Positions 22,189 to 34,339 of a stretch of 64,000 bases of DNA are shown here, one piece after another (within the stretch, counting starts at the first letter, position 1; each line of letters starts with the position of its first letter). The position numbers were made by a program, and so were the translations under genes. The notes beneath the pieces were generated by a model. It was not told the DNA's origin and did no database searches. It saw only the letters and a list, made by a program, of their open reading frames with translations. The DNA lies in the NCBI GenBank assembly GCA_013146195.2, contig CM028382.1, positions 10,734,767-10,798,766 of the forward strand, given 5' to 3'. Source of the DNA: Codonopsis lanceolata. Taxonomy: Eukaryota; Streptophyta; Magnoliopsida; Asterales; Campanulaceae.

Positions 22189-25100
22189 ATGGATTCTCAA
22201 TATGAGAATGTGGTTCGTCCCCCTACTCTTACTAATGCTAATTATTCTATATGGAAAGTCAAGATGCGTATCTTCATCAAATCAATTGATGAAAGAGCGT
22301 GGCTTGTGTTGAATGGTTGGAGTCCTCCCAAACCGTTGATTCTCGATGGTGATGTCAAAATCACAAAGGAGTCCGAGTGGACCAACGATGATAGGAACAC
22401 AAAGATCTTTTAACTCAAAAGCTTTGTCGCAATTTATAAGGCCTTAGATGCAAATACGTTTAGAGTAATAGCAAATTACGACCGCTAAAGATGTGGGAGG
22501 CCCTTCAAACCTTATGTGAAGGACCTGCTGTTCGCTCCTCTAAGCTAAGAATGTTAACGACTCGCTTGAGAACACAAGGATGCAAGAGTCTCGAGGACAT
22601 AATGACATATTATGGAAGACTTCTTGATCTATCCACTCGCTTTTAGCCTTAGGAGATCCTATTACAAATGAGCGCCTTGTCGTAAGAAGATGATGAGGAC
22701 TTTGCCTCGAAGATTCAATGTCAAGATATGTGCTATTGAAGAAGCACATGATATTGACAAGATGAGTTTTGAAAGATTGGTCGAATTCTTCAAAACTTTG
22801 AGTTGAATCTAAACGATCAAATAAAAAACAAAGGCAAAGGTGTCTCATCATCTTCTACACCCACTGAAAAACATTGCTATGCCCGCACCAATTGATCTGT
22901 CATGTGATTTGCTTGAAATTCAAAAGGACATTGATGAGTCTCGATTTTGGAGAAGAATCAATTGCCTTATTGACTACTAAATTCAAAAATTTTTGAAAAA
23001 TAAAAGTCAAAATAGAACTCCATCATCAAGCTCAAAAATTAATTTCAAACCCGATTCTCGTGAAATTTGTTCCCAAAGAACAATCCTTTCAAACTCCCGA
23101 AAACCCTTCACAAATCCTTTGTTTCTAAGTCATCCTACAATGGTAAGAATCTTGATTCTATCCAATGTAGAGAATGTCAAGGTTTTGGACACTATGCAAA
23201 CCAATGTGCTAACACTTTAAGAAAGAAAGGATTGAATTTTTCTCGCAACTCTAAGTGATAGTGATGGAGAAGATCCAGTGATCTTATCACCTTGAATGCA
23301 GCTTTATGATTCTGATTCGTAGTGTTAGCTTGGTTCAGCAATGTGTCACCCGATGTTGCAACATCAGAGTAACATCGGAGAAACATTGTGCGTAAACAGA
23401 ACGCTTTTTCTCGCTTTTAATTCAAGCTTGCAGAGGATGATGGACATTCAGATTCAGACTCGCCGAAGGGTACAAGGAGCGCATGTACAAGGATTGGGAG
23501 AAAAGGGCTCATCAAGTCACACTACTTGGTAAGGCGAATGAACCGAAAAAGGCCAACGAGGATCAAAAGAATGCATAATCAGCCGAAGGAGTCCTAAGTA
23601 GAAAGGATGTGGAAATTGAGCGCTTAAAGGAGCAACTTGCTCAAGCGTAAGCAACACCGACCAAGTGGAATTCGAGCAAATGTAAGGTTGAAGATCTGCT
23701 AAATTTCGTAACTCCCGCCTGCATCAGTATTGGTTTTGTCCCTAAGGTGTTTGTGAAAGAAGGAGAAGGAACATCTGAACTAAAAACCGATGAAAGTTTT
23801 TCCTGAAACTGCTTTTCTCGTGAAAACCAAAAGTAAGAAGGAAAAATTATGTTTGTCACTTCGCCATAAGTCAAGTCACATACGCCTCTTTTGCTTTCCT
23901 CTCAAAAGGCAATGTATGAGAATGAGAAAAGGCAAGAATTCTTTGAAAAGCTCATTGGCGTAACAGATGAAGCAACCACGCCCAATGCAAAGAACATTGG
24001 CGTAAACATTGAAGCCTCATTCAAAGGCAAATCATAATTTTTTCCAAAAACCTCAACCCAAAACAAATAAAAAATGTGGGTTCCAAAAACATGTGATGAA
24101 AAATGCAGAGCCAACATCATGTGGAACCTTTTGATATCTCGCCTCGCGCCTCCATGTCACATGATGAAAATGCAATGTTACATTTACTTCCTTAAAATCT
24201 CATGTTGCCGATCCCGGTATTTCGATAGTGGTTGTTCTAGACATATGACAAAGTGCAAATGAGAATTTGAAGGAATATGTAAGTATTAATGGTGGTTCTC
24301 GTGACCTGGTGGTGGTGCAAAAGGAAAATTGTAGGTAAAGGAACATTGAACGTTGAAGGTCTTCCAAACCTCAAAAACGCTACTCATGTGGAAGGCCTTA
24401 AGACAAACCCGACAAGATAAGTCGGGCCATTGTGTGATGATGATCTTCGTAAGATTTGACAAACATTCTTGTGAGGTTCTTGATCATAATAACAAATGTC
24501 TTCTCGACAAAGTTTAAGATCGCCTCTGATAATCAAGTTACTGTTCAACAATACCCATTCATGTCAAAAGCAAGTATTGATGTAATGCATCTCCGCACCA
24601 AGCTTGGTCACATGAGTTTCGTAAGCTCGATGAGCTTTGTGAGGCATGATGCCACAAAGGATTACCAAATCGAAAGGAATTACTCAAAGGTATGTGGATC
24701 ATGTCAAAAAGGTAAACAAGTCAAGGCCTCACATCTCCCAATCACACAATGCCCACTTCCGTATGTTTGGAGATGATTCATACCGACCTTAGCGGGTCCC
24801 ATTGAAGTAGAAAGCCTAGGTAAGAAAAAGTACACCTTGTGTCCCTGTAGATGACCTCTCTAGATATACTTGGGTAATATTTTAAGAGAGAAGTCGAAAC
24901 TTTTGAGGCTTTCAAAATTTGAAAATAATCTGCAGTTATGAACTTGTATGATCTAAAACTCACTAGATTAGATCGTATCATGGCACGGAATATGAAAATG
25001 CATCCTTTTCTAAATATCATGCTCTAATGGTATATCTCATGAATTCTCTGTCTCCCAAAACTCCACAACAAAATGAGGGCGGAGAGAAAGAACAGACACT

Positions 25101-25431
25101 ACAAGAAATGGCTAGGTAATGTTACATTCAAAAAATTTGGCTAAAAGATTTTGGGCCTTTAAACACCCATGTCATATTGGAAATAGAGTTTTTAAGACCA
25201 AAGACTATGACACCTTATGAAATATCTTTGGGAAGAAACCTACCTTGAAATATTTTCATGTGGTTGGGTGGTGTATGTTATCTCAAGCTTCACTGATAGA
25301 GATCAACTTTCCAAGTTTGACTCTAAAAGTGATAAATGTGTTTTATGATATTCCACAAATAGTCGAGCATATGAGTATTTAATCTTCGAACTAAGACTAT
25401 TATGGAATCCATGAATATTGTGTTTGATGAT
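22189..25431 (+). pseudogene. SIRE-like copia gag-pol, broken and cut by the assembly gap
   Basis: From ATG at 22189, gag reads RPPTLTNANYSIWKVKMRIF and KSIDERAWLVL, typical of SIRE/Maximus-type copia gag. A CCHC knuckle (CRECQGFGHYANQC) lies at about 23168-23210. A protease motif (YFDSGCSRHMT) is at about 24220-24255. GAG-pre-integrase (LRTKLGHMSF, VCGSCQKGKQ) is at about 24580-24725. Integrase pieces run to 25430, including PQQN followed by ERKNR (about 25065-25100). RT and RNase H are missing because the N gap begins at 25432. Stops and shifts interrupt every domain, so it is not functional as assembled. Confidence 0.85.
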
Positions 25432-25531
25432 NNNNNNNNNNNNNNNNNNNNNNNNNNNNNNNNNNNNNNNNNNNNNNNNNNNNNNNNNNNNNNNNNNNNN
25501 NNNNNNNNNNNNNNNNNNNNNNNNNNNNNNN
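25432..25531. other. Assembly gap (100 N)
   Basis: Exactly 100 N, the usual placeholder for a gap of unknown size. On its left, copia integrase stops; on its right, sequence starts deep inside a gypsy LTR. By comparison with the 3' LTR, 1882 bp of the 5' LTR (the equivalent of 30284-32165) is missing here, together with the rest of the copia element and the 5' part of the Tat element. Confidence 0.95.
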
Positions 25532-27659
25532 CTATGTCTATGATGAATTCTTGCATTTTTAGGCTTGGGAAATAAGCCGGATTATTTGGGATAAATTCTA
25601 TAAACTTGAATGATGTGCTAATCTTGGGTGGTATGAAATGTGTATTAATGAAATGTGATATTTAGACTCAATGAGTCATTTTAGGTTCAATAAGATGTTA
25701 GTGAGCTTTATGCTGAAATCCTACGATGTTCGGGTTTGGTTGGTTTTGATCAGGAGTACCGAGCATCCTCGAATTGTGTCCCATTTGTGACACCCATGAT
25801 ATAGGCTTATCCGGGATTTATTAGAGCTGCCCGTGAGCATCTGGGAGCAATAGAGATCAACCTATGATCTCGTATCACTTAAGAAATGATTATTTGAATG
25901 AGTTCTCTTAGGGAATTTGGTCGCGTGCACATGAAAGCACTTCAAGAGAATATGACTACGGCTTAGTTTTGGTACCTCGAGATTGGTTTGAGAAGTCGAT
26001 TATTTATGACAATTGGGACTATAGTTGAGTCCGGTGTGTTGAAGTGAAACCAAATGCTAAGCCTTATTTGTGGTTGTTCTTAGACTAAATAATAGTCTTT
26101 GGTTTAATCCCGAGTAGACCCTCATATTGTGATTTCTTGAGCTTATGCTATGATTGATAGGGTTGTGACTCGAGGGTTATGAATACCTCAATATGTGGTT
26201 CTTGGACTATACCGATAAGTTAGTTGGTTTTGTTGAGTATGTGCAAATATGTGCATTGTTAAATTGGTGTGTAGAGCTTTATGACCTACTTGATTTGATA
26301 AGTCCGCTCTTGACGGTCTTGGTTCTTGTTTGAGCATGCGAGTAAATATCTACTTGTGCATTGCATGTAAGTCCAGTCCCGGCATTATTTGGATTGGTTT
26401 TCTAGGTCGTAGGGCGTATCGCCTATACGAATCGTAAGATTCAGATTCGCTATGGACGCCGCACGGGACCTCACACACCCTCCGTTGGCCCCGTGGGAAG
26501 TTAGCCCATCTCGTAACCAATAGAGCGAATGGATTATGCTAATTGAGTCCGAGAAAGGGGGTCTGTCTTTTGAGGCAAAACCACTCGGCGTGTCGATGTA
26601 TCAATCACGTGCATCGTGTCACGAACAAGAGTATAACATTGTGTAATGCGGGGAGCAACACAAACACATTTATTTGGGTAACTTCTCTATCCCTTATGTG
26701 GCTTGCTATAAGCATTTATATGAAAGATAATGTGCTAAGTGATTTATGAAGTTTATGATACTTGGTGACTTAATACAAGTTTAATATTGGTATGCTATAA
26801 AGATGCCATGATTTTATACATGTTGTGCATTATGCCATGCCACGCCATGCTATGCCATACATTGCATTTAGTAACTTCTTGGGTCATTATGACTCATTTC
26901 GTGTTTGTTTTCCTTAGTTTTTTGCAAGATAGCTCGTTAGTGCAGCGTTGAAGCTTGGCGCTTGATCGATAACGTGGTCTTCCCGGGCGATAGCTTGGGT
27001 TTATTAGTATTATTGTATTTGCCATTTTGTGAGATACGGATGTGAAGTTATGTAAACTTTACTTGGGTAGATATGTTAGCATTTTATTATCGTTTATTTT
27101 GGGAGCCGACTTGTTTCAGCTGTTGTATTTATTAGAAGTTATTCGTTATCTTTCCGAGCAAGGTTATAGCTCGCTTATTCCGATATTTTGCTATTGTTAT
27201 TTACGTCCCCGACAACTTTAGTCGAGAGACATTGGTTTAGTGGTTAGTATTTTATATCTTATTCTTTTAGTTGATTTATTCCTCGGCATGTTTCAGCCGT
27301 TGAGTTTTTGTTTATCGGGTTGGGTTCATTGTTTCGGGCCTTAGGTTGCCGATGGTTTGTTGTACGTGCGCAATGTTAGTCACGCGAGTCGTAGATTTGT
27401 CGAGAGATAGTCGTCTCTCGGCCTTGTGTCCCTTAGTTTATAATTATAGGCTTTGGTCCCACTTATGATTTGCTTCATGATTTTAGTTTTTGGTTATTCG
27501 GTTTTGCCGTTATGGCTTTACATTCTGTTTAGAGTTTGTTGGTTCAACTCTTGACTCGCACCACTACGCTTAGCGGGTGCTTGTCCATCTTTTAGGTTGT
27601 CTTGGCGACACGACCTTGGGATTCCGCATTGAGTCAATTCGGTATCCTGATTACGCCAC
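25532..27659 (+). mobile_element. 5' LTR, left part missing in the gap
   Basis: It aligns along its whole length with 32166-34318 of the 3' LTR, sharing for example ATTTGTGACACCCATGATAT and AGTCCGCTCTTGACGG-type phrases. It carries many small deletions relative to it, and the final 25 bases differ (GATTACGCCACA against GGGCTGTCACA). Confidence 0.85.
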
Positions 27660-27672
27660 AGTTGGTATCAGA
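27660..27672 (+). promoter_or_regulatory. Primer-binding site of the Tekay-like element
   Basis: GTTGGTATCAGAGC directly follows the LTR end CCACA. This is the initiator tRNA-Met type. Confidence 0.85.
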
Positions 27673-27770
27673 GCTATAGGTTAGCTATTTCGCCAGGATA
27701 GGTTCCTTGGCCTAGTTGGGTTGGGTTTATTGTTGAGTTATTAACGCTGAGTGTTCTTTGTAGGCGTATT

Positions 27771-28798
27771 ATGTCGGGAACTTGGCGTGGAGCTAGTTCT
27801 ATTATACCCTGTTCGAGTACAGCTCGTGGCGACGAGAGGGGAGAGAATGTTAGCGATCCGTGTGACTCCTCAACGGATGTGTGGAGGAAGAGCGATTCTT
27901 ACGTCTTGCTTGCGAAATTCTTGAAGTTTAAACCGGAAAGTTTCGATGGGGAGCCAGATACTATTGAGGCGAAACATTGGCTAGGAAGCATGGAGAGGAT
28001 CTTTGCAGTTTTGGGTAGTACATCAGAAGAAATGGTTACCTTAGCGGTGTTTGGATTGGATGGTGCGGCCGAGCATTGGTGGCTTGAATACGAGATCATT
28101 GGAGCGGCATGGAGTGCCTCGAGTGTGGGAAAACTTTGTCAAGGAGTTTATGGTACGGTTTGGTCCGGTAGTAACTCGAGAAAGAAGAGAGATGGAATTC
28201 CTAATGTTAGAACAAGGAGATATGACCGTGGCTCAGTATTCAACAAAGTTTATGGAGTTGGCTCGTTACTGTAGTTACTTGGTGCCAGATGAGGCTAAGA
28301 AGACCGAGAGGTTTGTGAAAGGCACGAGGCAATTATCGTGGCGACTTATTCGTTACTACTTACGGATTACCAAGGGGCGTGGATCGTGCATATGCGATGG
28401 AGGCTGGACATCGAGAATGCGCTCAAAAAGAAAATATCAAAGACTAATAGGGGCCCTGAAGATAAGAGAAGGCAGTCAGCACCTCAAACTGATAGTCAAG
28501 GAAAGGTGCGTTCGGGTGGCCGGAGTGGTGTTACTACTTCTGCTCGGAGAAGACGAAGTGGCGAGTTGACATGTAACCTTTGTAAGAGGGCAGGGACATA
28601 CGAGGATAGGTCTTTGGGGTACAACAGAAAATGCTTTGCTTGTGGTGGTGGCGATCATGTTCGTAAAGATTGCAGAAGAGGAGAGTTAGTCGATGCAGGA
28701 GTACTAGTCAACAATTCAGTGGCTCCAAGAGAGATGGTGACGGTCAACCTAGGGTTTGAAGCAGTGCACGCGTGGCGGTTAGCCATCGCGGAGTTTTG
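27771..28798 (+). pseudogene. Tekay-like gag, two frameshifts
   Basis: The start at 27771 leads to FLKFKPESFDGEPD, EAKHWLGSMERIF and VTLAVFGLDGAAEHWW, a classic retrotransposon gag domain. The reading then moves to a second frame (about 28099-28330) with TRERREMEFLMLEQGDMTVA and YSTKFMELARY. It moves again to a third (28338-28798) with a CCHC knuckle CFACGGGDHVRKDC (28632-28673) and a degraded first knuckle (CNLC...). Gag would form the capsid that packages the element RNA. The two shifts are small and could be decay or assembly indels. The stop is TGA at 28796-28798. Confidence 0.82.
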
Positions 28799-30283
28799 AG
28801 ACCTATCCGAAATAGGAAGGTATATTCTTATATATATATATATATATATATGTAAACTATACCGTTGCTACTATTACCGTTATTATGAGTGCAGCGCTTT
28901 GTCGTTAGCTCATGTGCATTTATATATAAGACTATGCTATATATGGAGTTGTGGTTTTGTGCGGATATACATAAGGGCCATAGTATGTATATGTATATAT
29001 ATGAATATATATAAAGTATGAATTGTATATTGATACTTATCGGTTTGGTATGATGTTTGTATATCCTGTAAAGATATGTTTTATGTAATGAGTAATATTA
29101 TACTATATTATTGTTAGTGGTTACTATACGAGTAGGATACCCACTCGACTTGTGAGAAGGTTGAAGATTGCGATTTAGAAGATAATCATGGTTACACGGG
29201 AGAGATTGACGCTTCATCGTGCGTATTGAAATGTTAACGTTGTGTTGGGACGCTTAGGGTATGCATTGGTTGTAGACTCGGTCTAGAGCTTAAGAAAGGA
29301 TAGTTTTGCGGAGTATGGACGTTACGGGCATTAGTAGCCTTGTCGATTTGTGGTGATTACCAAGAAGTCATTTTGGTTGGGTGTACTAGATACACGAGTT
29401 GTGTGATAGCTATAATTGTTGTTTGCCAAGGTAATAGACCTTGTTACTTGGTCTGAATTTTATTTCAATTACGTGCATTAGTTGTAGGAAACACCTACTT
29501 GATGCATTACATTGTAGTATACTAAATTCTCATTTCATCATTATTATCTCCTGCTCATTCATTTCCTTAGCATAGGAGACTATTAAAGGATGCTTAAAAA
29601 CCTTTTTTTTAATCATGAACCTTCGCATCCTCGCAACGGAAGCTTTTGAGTATCCAATTTAGCCGGTACCCTAAATTGGTGATCAAAAGTGGTTCGTTGT
29701 TGAACTAGGATTGGTGTGAATTATGGTAGAAATTGACTATACCCGTTACCAAATGGAATGGACAGAAATGGAATGAATTTTCAAAACATTTCATTAATGT
29801 GCTCTTATGTGTTGTTACACGCGATAGGAAAATCGCGAGTATGATTTACACGGTTTGAAATGCTGGCTTGATTATCTTTGATTTGTTTGCAAATTGCTCC
29901 ATAGGCAATTATTAATTCTTGTAACTTAGAATCTTTTGTGCTTGAATTCCTTTATGTGCCCCGAGACAAATAGTTTCGGTAGCTGAATATGTTCTTGTGT
30001 TGAAATTTGGGATTTTGGCTTACATGATTGGCATAGTGTTGTTCGTGTGTGTATTCGCGACTTAAGTATGAGTCATGTTATTTTCAATCGTAAGTGTTGT
30101 TGTTGTTGTGTCTATCGAGAGTTCGTAGACTTTCGAATTTGGATTATTAGAGTTTAACCCTCGTGTATATTGTGGTGGTAGACTCAGAGATTCGAGTCTA
30201 GGTTGGTGGTTTTGAACTCGATTTATGTTGGTTTGTATCATGATTTAGAATTCGGGACGAATTCTTTTTTTTGGTGGAGAGAG
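28799..30283 (+). other. Non-coding internal region of the gag-only element
   Basis: About 1.5 kb without recognisable coding sequence, where protease and RT would be expected. It begins with a (TA)n run (about 28831-28851) and other TA-rich pieces to 29110. It ends with a polypurine-like tract (GGTGGAGAGAG, 30273-30283) directly before the 3' LTR. Confidence 0.7.
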
Positions 30284-33200
30284 TGTGACACCCCGTTCTT
30301 TCGTTATCTCGGTTTGCGTGCCTTACTTGCACTCCTTCCTTTGTCGACTGTATGTTTGGTTTGCGAGAGGGTCAAGATATGTTTGAGAGACCATATTAAG
30401 ACCAAAACATTATTAAGAGACTCCATATAGTTGTTGACTTGCTAAAGTCACAAGTCGTGACTTCGGCGATAGTCGGAATGCGGCGCGATTGAGGGTTTGC
30501 TTGCGTTTTGTGTTCGTGACCTCGGTTTGGGTCCTAGACCTCTTTAAGACTGTTTATTAACATGTTTAGATGTGTTAGACTTCAAGTTGGAGGTATTCCC
30601 TAAGCCTATCGATGATTTGGAAGTTTATAAACCCTCTTGCTTTGTTTTGCCCTTAGCGATTTCCTTCAGGCCAGTCATGTTTTGGGCAAACTTCGGGAAA
30701 ATTCTGGTACTAATCCACTGAATAGAATTTTCTAAAAATTTAGTATGATTTACCTTCATACGTTAGGATACTCTCTGTAAAATTTGGTAATTTTCCAAGG
30801 TGTCTAAGTACCTCAATTAGGTCTTGACTTACGGCTGTGCCAGAATTCAGTTTTCAGAAAAACAACTTCTGTACTTGATTTTGTTGTAACCATATCTTGA
30901 TGTATATAAGTCCAAATGGAGTAATTTAAAATCCTAAAATATAATTCAATGAGTCTAGTTTCATAAAAATCAAAAATCACCTCATTTGGAGTTGTGAGCG
31001 ATTTATGGTCGATTTTACAAGATTGACTGTCCAGCCTCGGCTTGCCAGGCGCCCGCCTCAACTTCTGGGAGCAAATTTGCAAATTTGGAGATGGGTCAGA
31101 GTCCCATGCGCCCGCCTCAAAAATGTGAGGCGCCCGCCTCAACATAAAAATGTCTCTTCGGGATTTTGCCTGTTTTGAGTTTGGGCCGAATTATACCTAT
31201 CCTACCCTCATTAAACCCCTTCTAAACCCTTCCTAACCTCCCATACTTAACCCAAATCATGTCCTAACATTAGTTGGAAGTTAATTAAGGTTAGATTAGT
31301 GATTGATTAATCCTAATCTCTACTAATTGTACTTGGGAAAAGTCTTTTGTGCCCTTATTGTTGTGGAAGTATAAATAGCCTAACCCTTCACCATTTTCAG
31401 CCATTCCTCTTCATTTTCCTCCACACAACCGTGAGTTAGAGAGAGAGAGTCTCCATGGGAGATTTCAAGCCCTAGCTTCTTCTCTCTTCGATCCAAGACG
31501 ATCCAACCACCCGATTGCCTTCAAACTTCGGAATCTTGAAGCCCTCGACGAGTAGAACAACTTCACCGATCGGATTTGTGTTCTCTTGAGTTTTCACTCA
31601 AGCTAGGTAAGTTACTTACTTTTGATTTTGGTTCATTGGCCCTAAGGAAAACAATCTAGATGCTATTTGTGGGCAATGAACACTTGATATGCTATGTTTG
31701 CCCAATTTTGGGGATTTTTGGAAGTATGAACATGTTAGGAGCATTTGTAGATGACTTCTATGGTTGTTGATGTAAATGATTATCCTTCATATTGTGTTTC
31801 TAGGATTGGGAGCATGCTAGAAATCATGTTTACATTATATTTGGGTTTATTATGAAAGTATGCCTTTGATTGGGGCTTTGGATTTGTGAACTCTCTATAT
31901 ATTATGAGAATGATCACTTAATTGAAATTATATGGTTTATGAAATGGGTTGTGATCTATGTGGGTTTTGTTATGAATTTTAGGCTTGAGAATCAACCCCC
32001 AACTTATTGGAGAAATTGTTGTTATTTGAAGCGTGTGTTAATGTTGATATGGATGAAAGGTTTGAGAATGAAACTTAGTATGTAGACTCTACAGAGTCGT
32101 AATAGGTTCGATATTGTGCTAACGAACTCGGGTTGAAGTCCTACGTCATTTGGGTTTCGTTGACTATGTCTATGATGAATTCTTGCATTTTAGGCTTGGG
32201 AAATAAGCCCGGATTATTTTTGGGATAAATTCTATAAACTTGAATGATGTGCTAATCTTGGGTTGTATGAAATGTGTATTAATGAAATGTGATATTTAGA
32301 CTCAATGGAGTCATTTTAGGTTCAATAAGATGTTAGTGAGCCTTATGTTGAAATCCTACGATGTTCGGGTTTGGTTGGTTTTGATTGTGAGTACCCGAGC
32401 ATCTCGAATTGTGTCCCATTTGTGACACCCATGATATAGAAGCTTATCTGGGGATTTAATTAGAGCGTGCTCGTAGAGCACGGAGCATTAGAGATCAACC
32501 TATGATCTCGTATCACTTAAGAAATGATTATTTGAATGAGTTCTCTCTTAGGGAATTTGGTCGCGTGCACATGAAAGCACTTGCGAGAATATGACTACGG
32601 CTTAGTTTTGGTACCCTCGAGATTGGTTTGAGAAGTCGATTATTTATGACAATTGGGACTATAGTTGAGTCCGGTGTGCTTTTGAGTGAAACCAAATGCT
32701 AAGCCTTATTTGTGGTTGTTCTTAGACTAAATAATAGTCTTTGGTTTAATCCCGAGTAGACCCTCATATTGTGATTTCTTGAGCTTATATGCTATGATTG
32801 ATAGGGTTGTGACTCGAGGGTTATGAATACCTCAATATGTGGTTCTTGGACTATACTGATAAGTTAGTTGGTTTTGTTGAGTATGTGCAAATATGTGCAT
32901 TGTTAAATTGGTGTGTAGAGCTTTATGACCTACTTGATTTGATAAGTCCGCTCTTGACGGTCTTGGTTCTTGTTTGAGCATGCGAGTAAATATCTACTTG
33001 TGCATTGCATGTAAGTCCAGCTGGCATTATTTGGATTGGTTTTCTAGGTCAGGGTAGGACGGTACATCGTCTATACGAATCGTAAGATTCGTATTCGCTA
33101 TGGATCGCCGTACCTGGGACCTCACACACCCTCCACTGTTGGCCCCAGTGGGGAAGTTAGCCCATCTCGTAACCAATAGAGCGAATGGATTATGCTAATT

Positions 33201-34318
33201 GAGTCTGAGAAAGGGGCTGTCTTTTGAGGCAAAACCACTCGGCGCGTCGATGTATCAATCACGTGCATCGTGTCACGAACCAGTATAACATTGTGTAATG
33301 CAGGAGCAACACAACGACACTATTTGGGTAACTTCTCTATCCCTTATGTGGCTTGCTATAAGCATTTATATGAAAGATAATGTGCTAAGTGATTTATGAA
33401 GTTTATGATACTTGGTGACTTAATACAAGTTTAATATTGGTATGCTATAAAGATGCCATGATTTTATGCATGTTTGTGCATTATGCCATGCCACGCCATG
33501 CTATGCCATACATTGCATTTAGTAACTTACTGGGTCATTATGACTCATTTCGTGTGTTTGTTTTCCTTAGTTTTTGCAGTAAGCTCGTTAGTACGCGTTG
33601 AAGCTTCGGGCGCTTGATCGATAACAGGTGGTCTTCCGGGCGATAGCTTGGGTTTATTAGTATTATTGTATTTGCCATTTTGTGAGATACGGATGTGAAG
33701 TTATGTAAACTTTACTTGGGTAGATATGTTAGCATTTTATTGTCGTTTATTTTGGGAGCCGACTTGTTGGGTCGAGCTGTTGTATTTATTAGAAGTTATT
33801 CCGTTATCTTTCCGAGCAAGGTTATAGCTCGCTTATTCCAGTATTTTGCTATTGTTATTTCTGTCCCCGACAACTTTAGTCGAGGGACATTGGTTTAGTG
33901 GTTAGTATTTTATATCTTATTCTTTTAGTTGATTTATTCCTCCGGCATGTTTCAGCCGTTGAGTTTTTGTTTATCAGGTTGGGTTCTGTTGTTTCGCCGG
34001 CCTTAGGTTGCCGATGGTTTGTTGTACGTGCGCAATGTTGCGTCCACGCGAGTAAATAGATTTGTCGAGATAGTCGTCTCTCAGCCTTGTGTCCCTTAGT
34101 TTATAATTATAGGCTTTGGTCCCACTTATGATTTGCTTCCATGATTTTAGTTTTTGGTTATTCGGTTTTGCCGTTATGGCTTTACATTCCTGTTTAGAGT
34201 TTGTTGGTTCAACTCTTGACTCGCACCACTACGCTTAGCGGGTGCTTGTCCATCTTTTAGCTTGTCTTGACGGCACGACCTTGGGATTCCGCATTGGAGT
34301 CCGGGTCGGGCTGTCACA
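30284..34318 (+). mobile_element. 3' LTR of the Tekay-like element, 4.0 kb
   Basis: It begins TGTGACACCCCG after a purine tract and ends GGTCGGGCTGTCACA. A TATA box TATAAATAG lies at 31370-31378. GC-rich pieces (GGCGCCCGCCTCAAC and relatives, 31045-31140) match those in the minus-strand LTR at 15863-15960. At 4.0 kb it is unusually long, about 1.2 kb longer than its relative at 13662-16487. The short open frames inside show no domain. Confidence 0.85.
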
Positions 34319-34339
34319 CGTTGCCACGGCGTTCAATCA

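Larger units (their letters stand above)
25532..34318 (+). mobile_element. Non-autonomous Tekay-like gypsy element with long LTRs
   Basis: It has a partial 5' LTR (25532-27659), a primer site, a gag-only internal region (27660-30283) and a complete 3' LTR (30284-34318). The internal region is only 2.6 kb and no protease, RT or integrase is visible, so mobilisation would need a helper. The element is inserted in the gag region of a Tat element, which resumes at 34319. The matching left flank is lost in the gap, so no TSD can be read. Confidence 0.82.

Noticed and set aside
30203..32085. ORFs within the 4-kb LTR (30203-30430, 31145-30813, 31870-32085)
   Set aside because: They lie in LTR sequence without matching domains, and the related LTR at 13662-16487 has no such frames.
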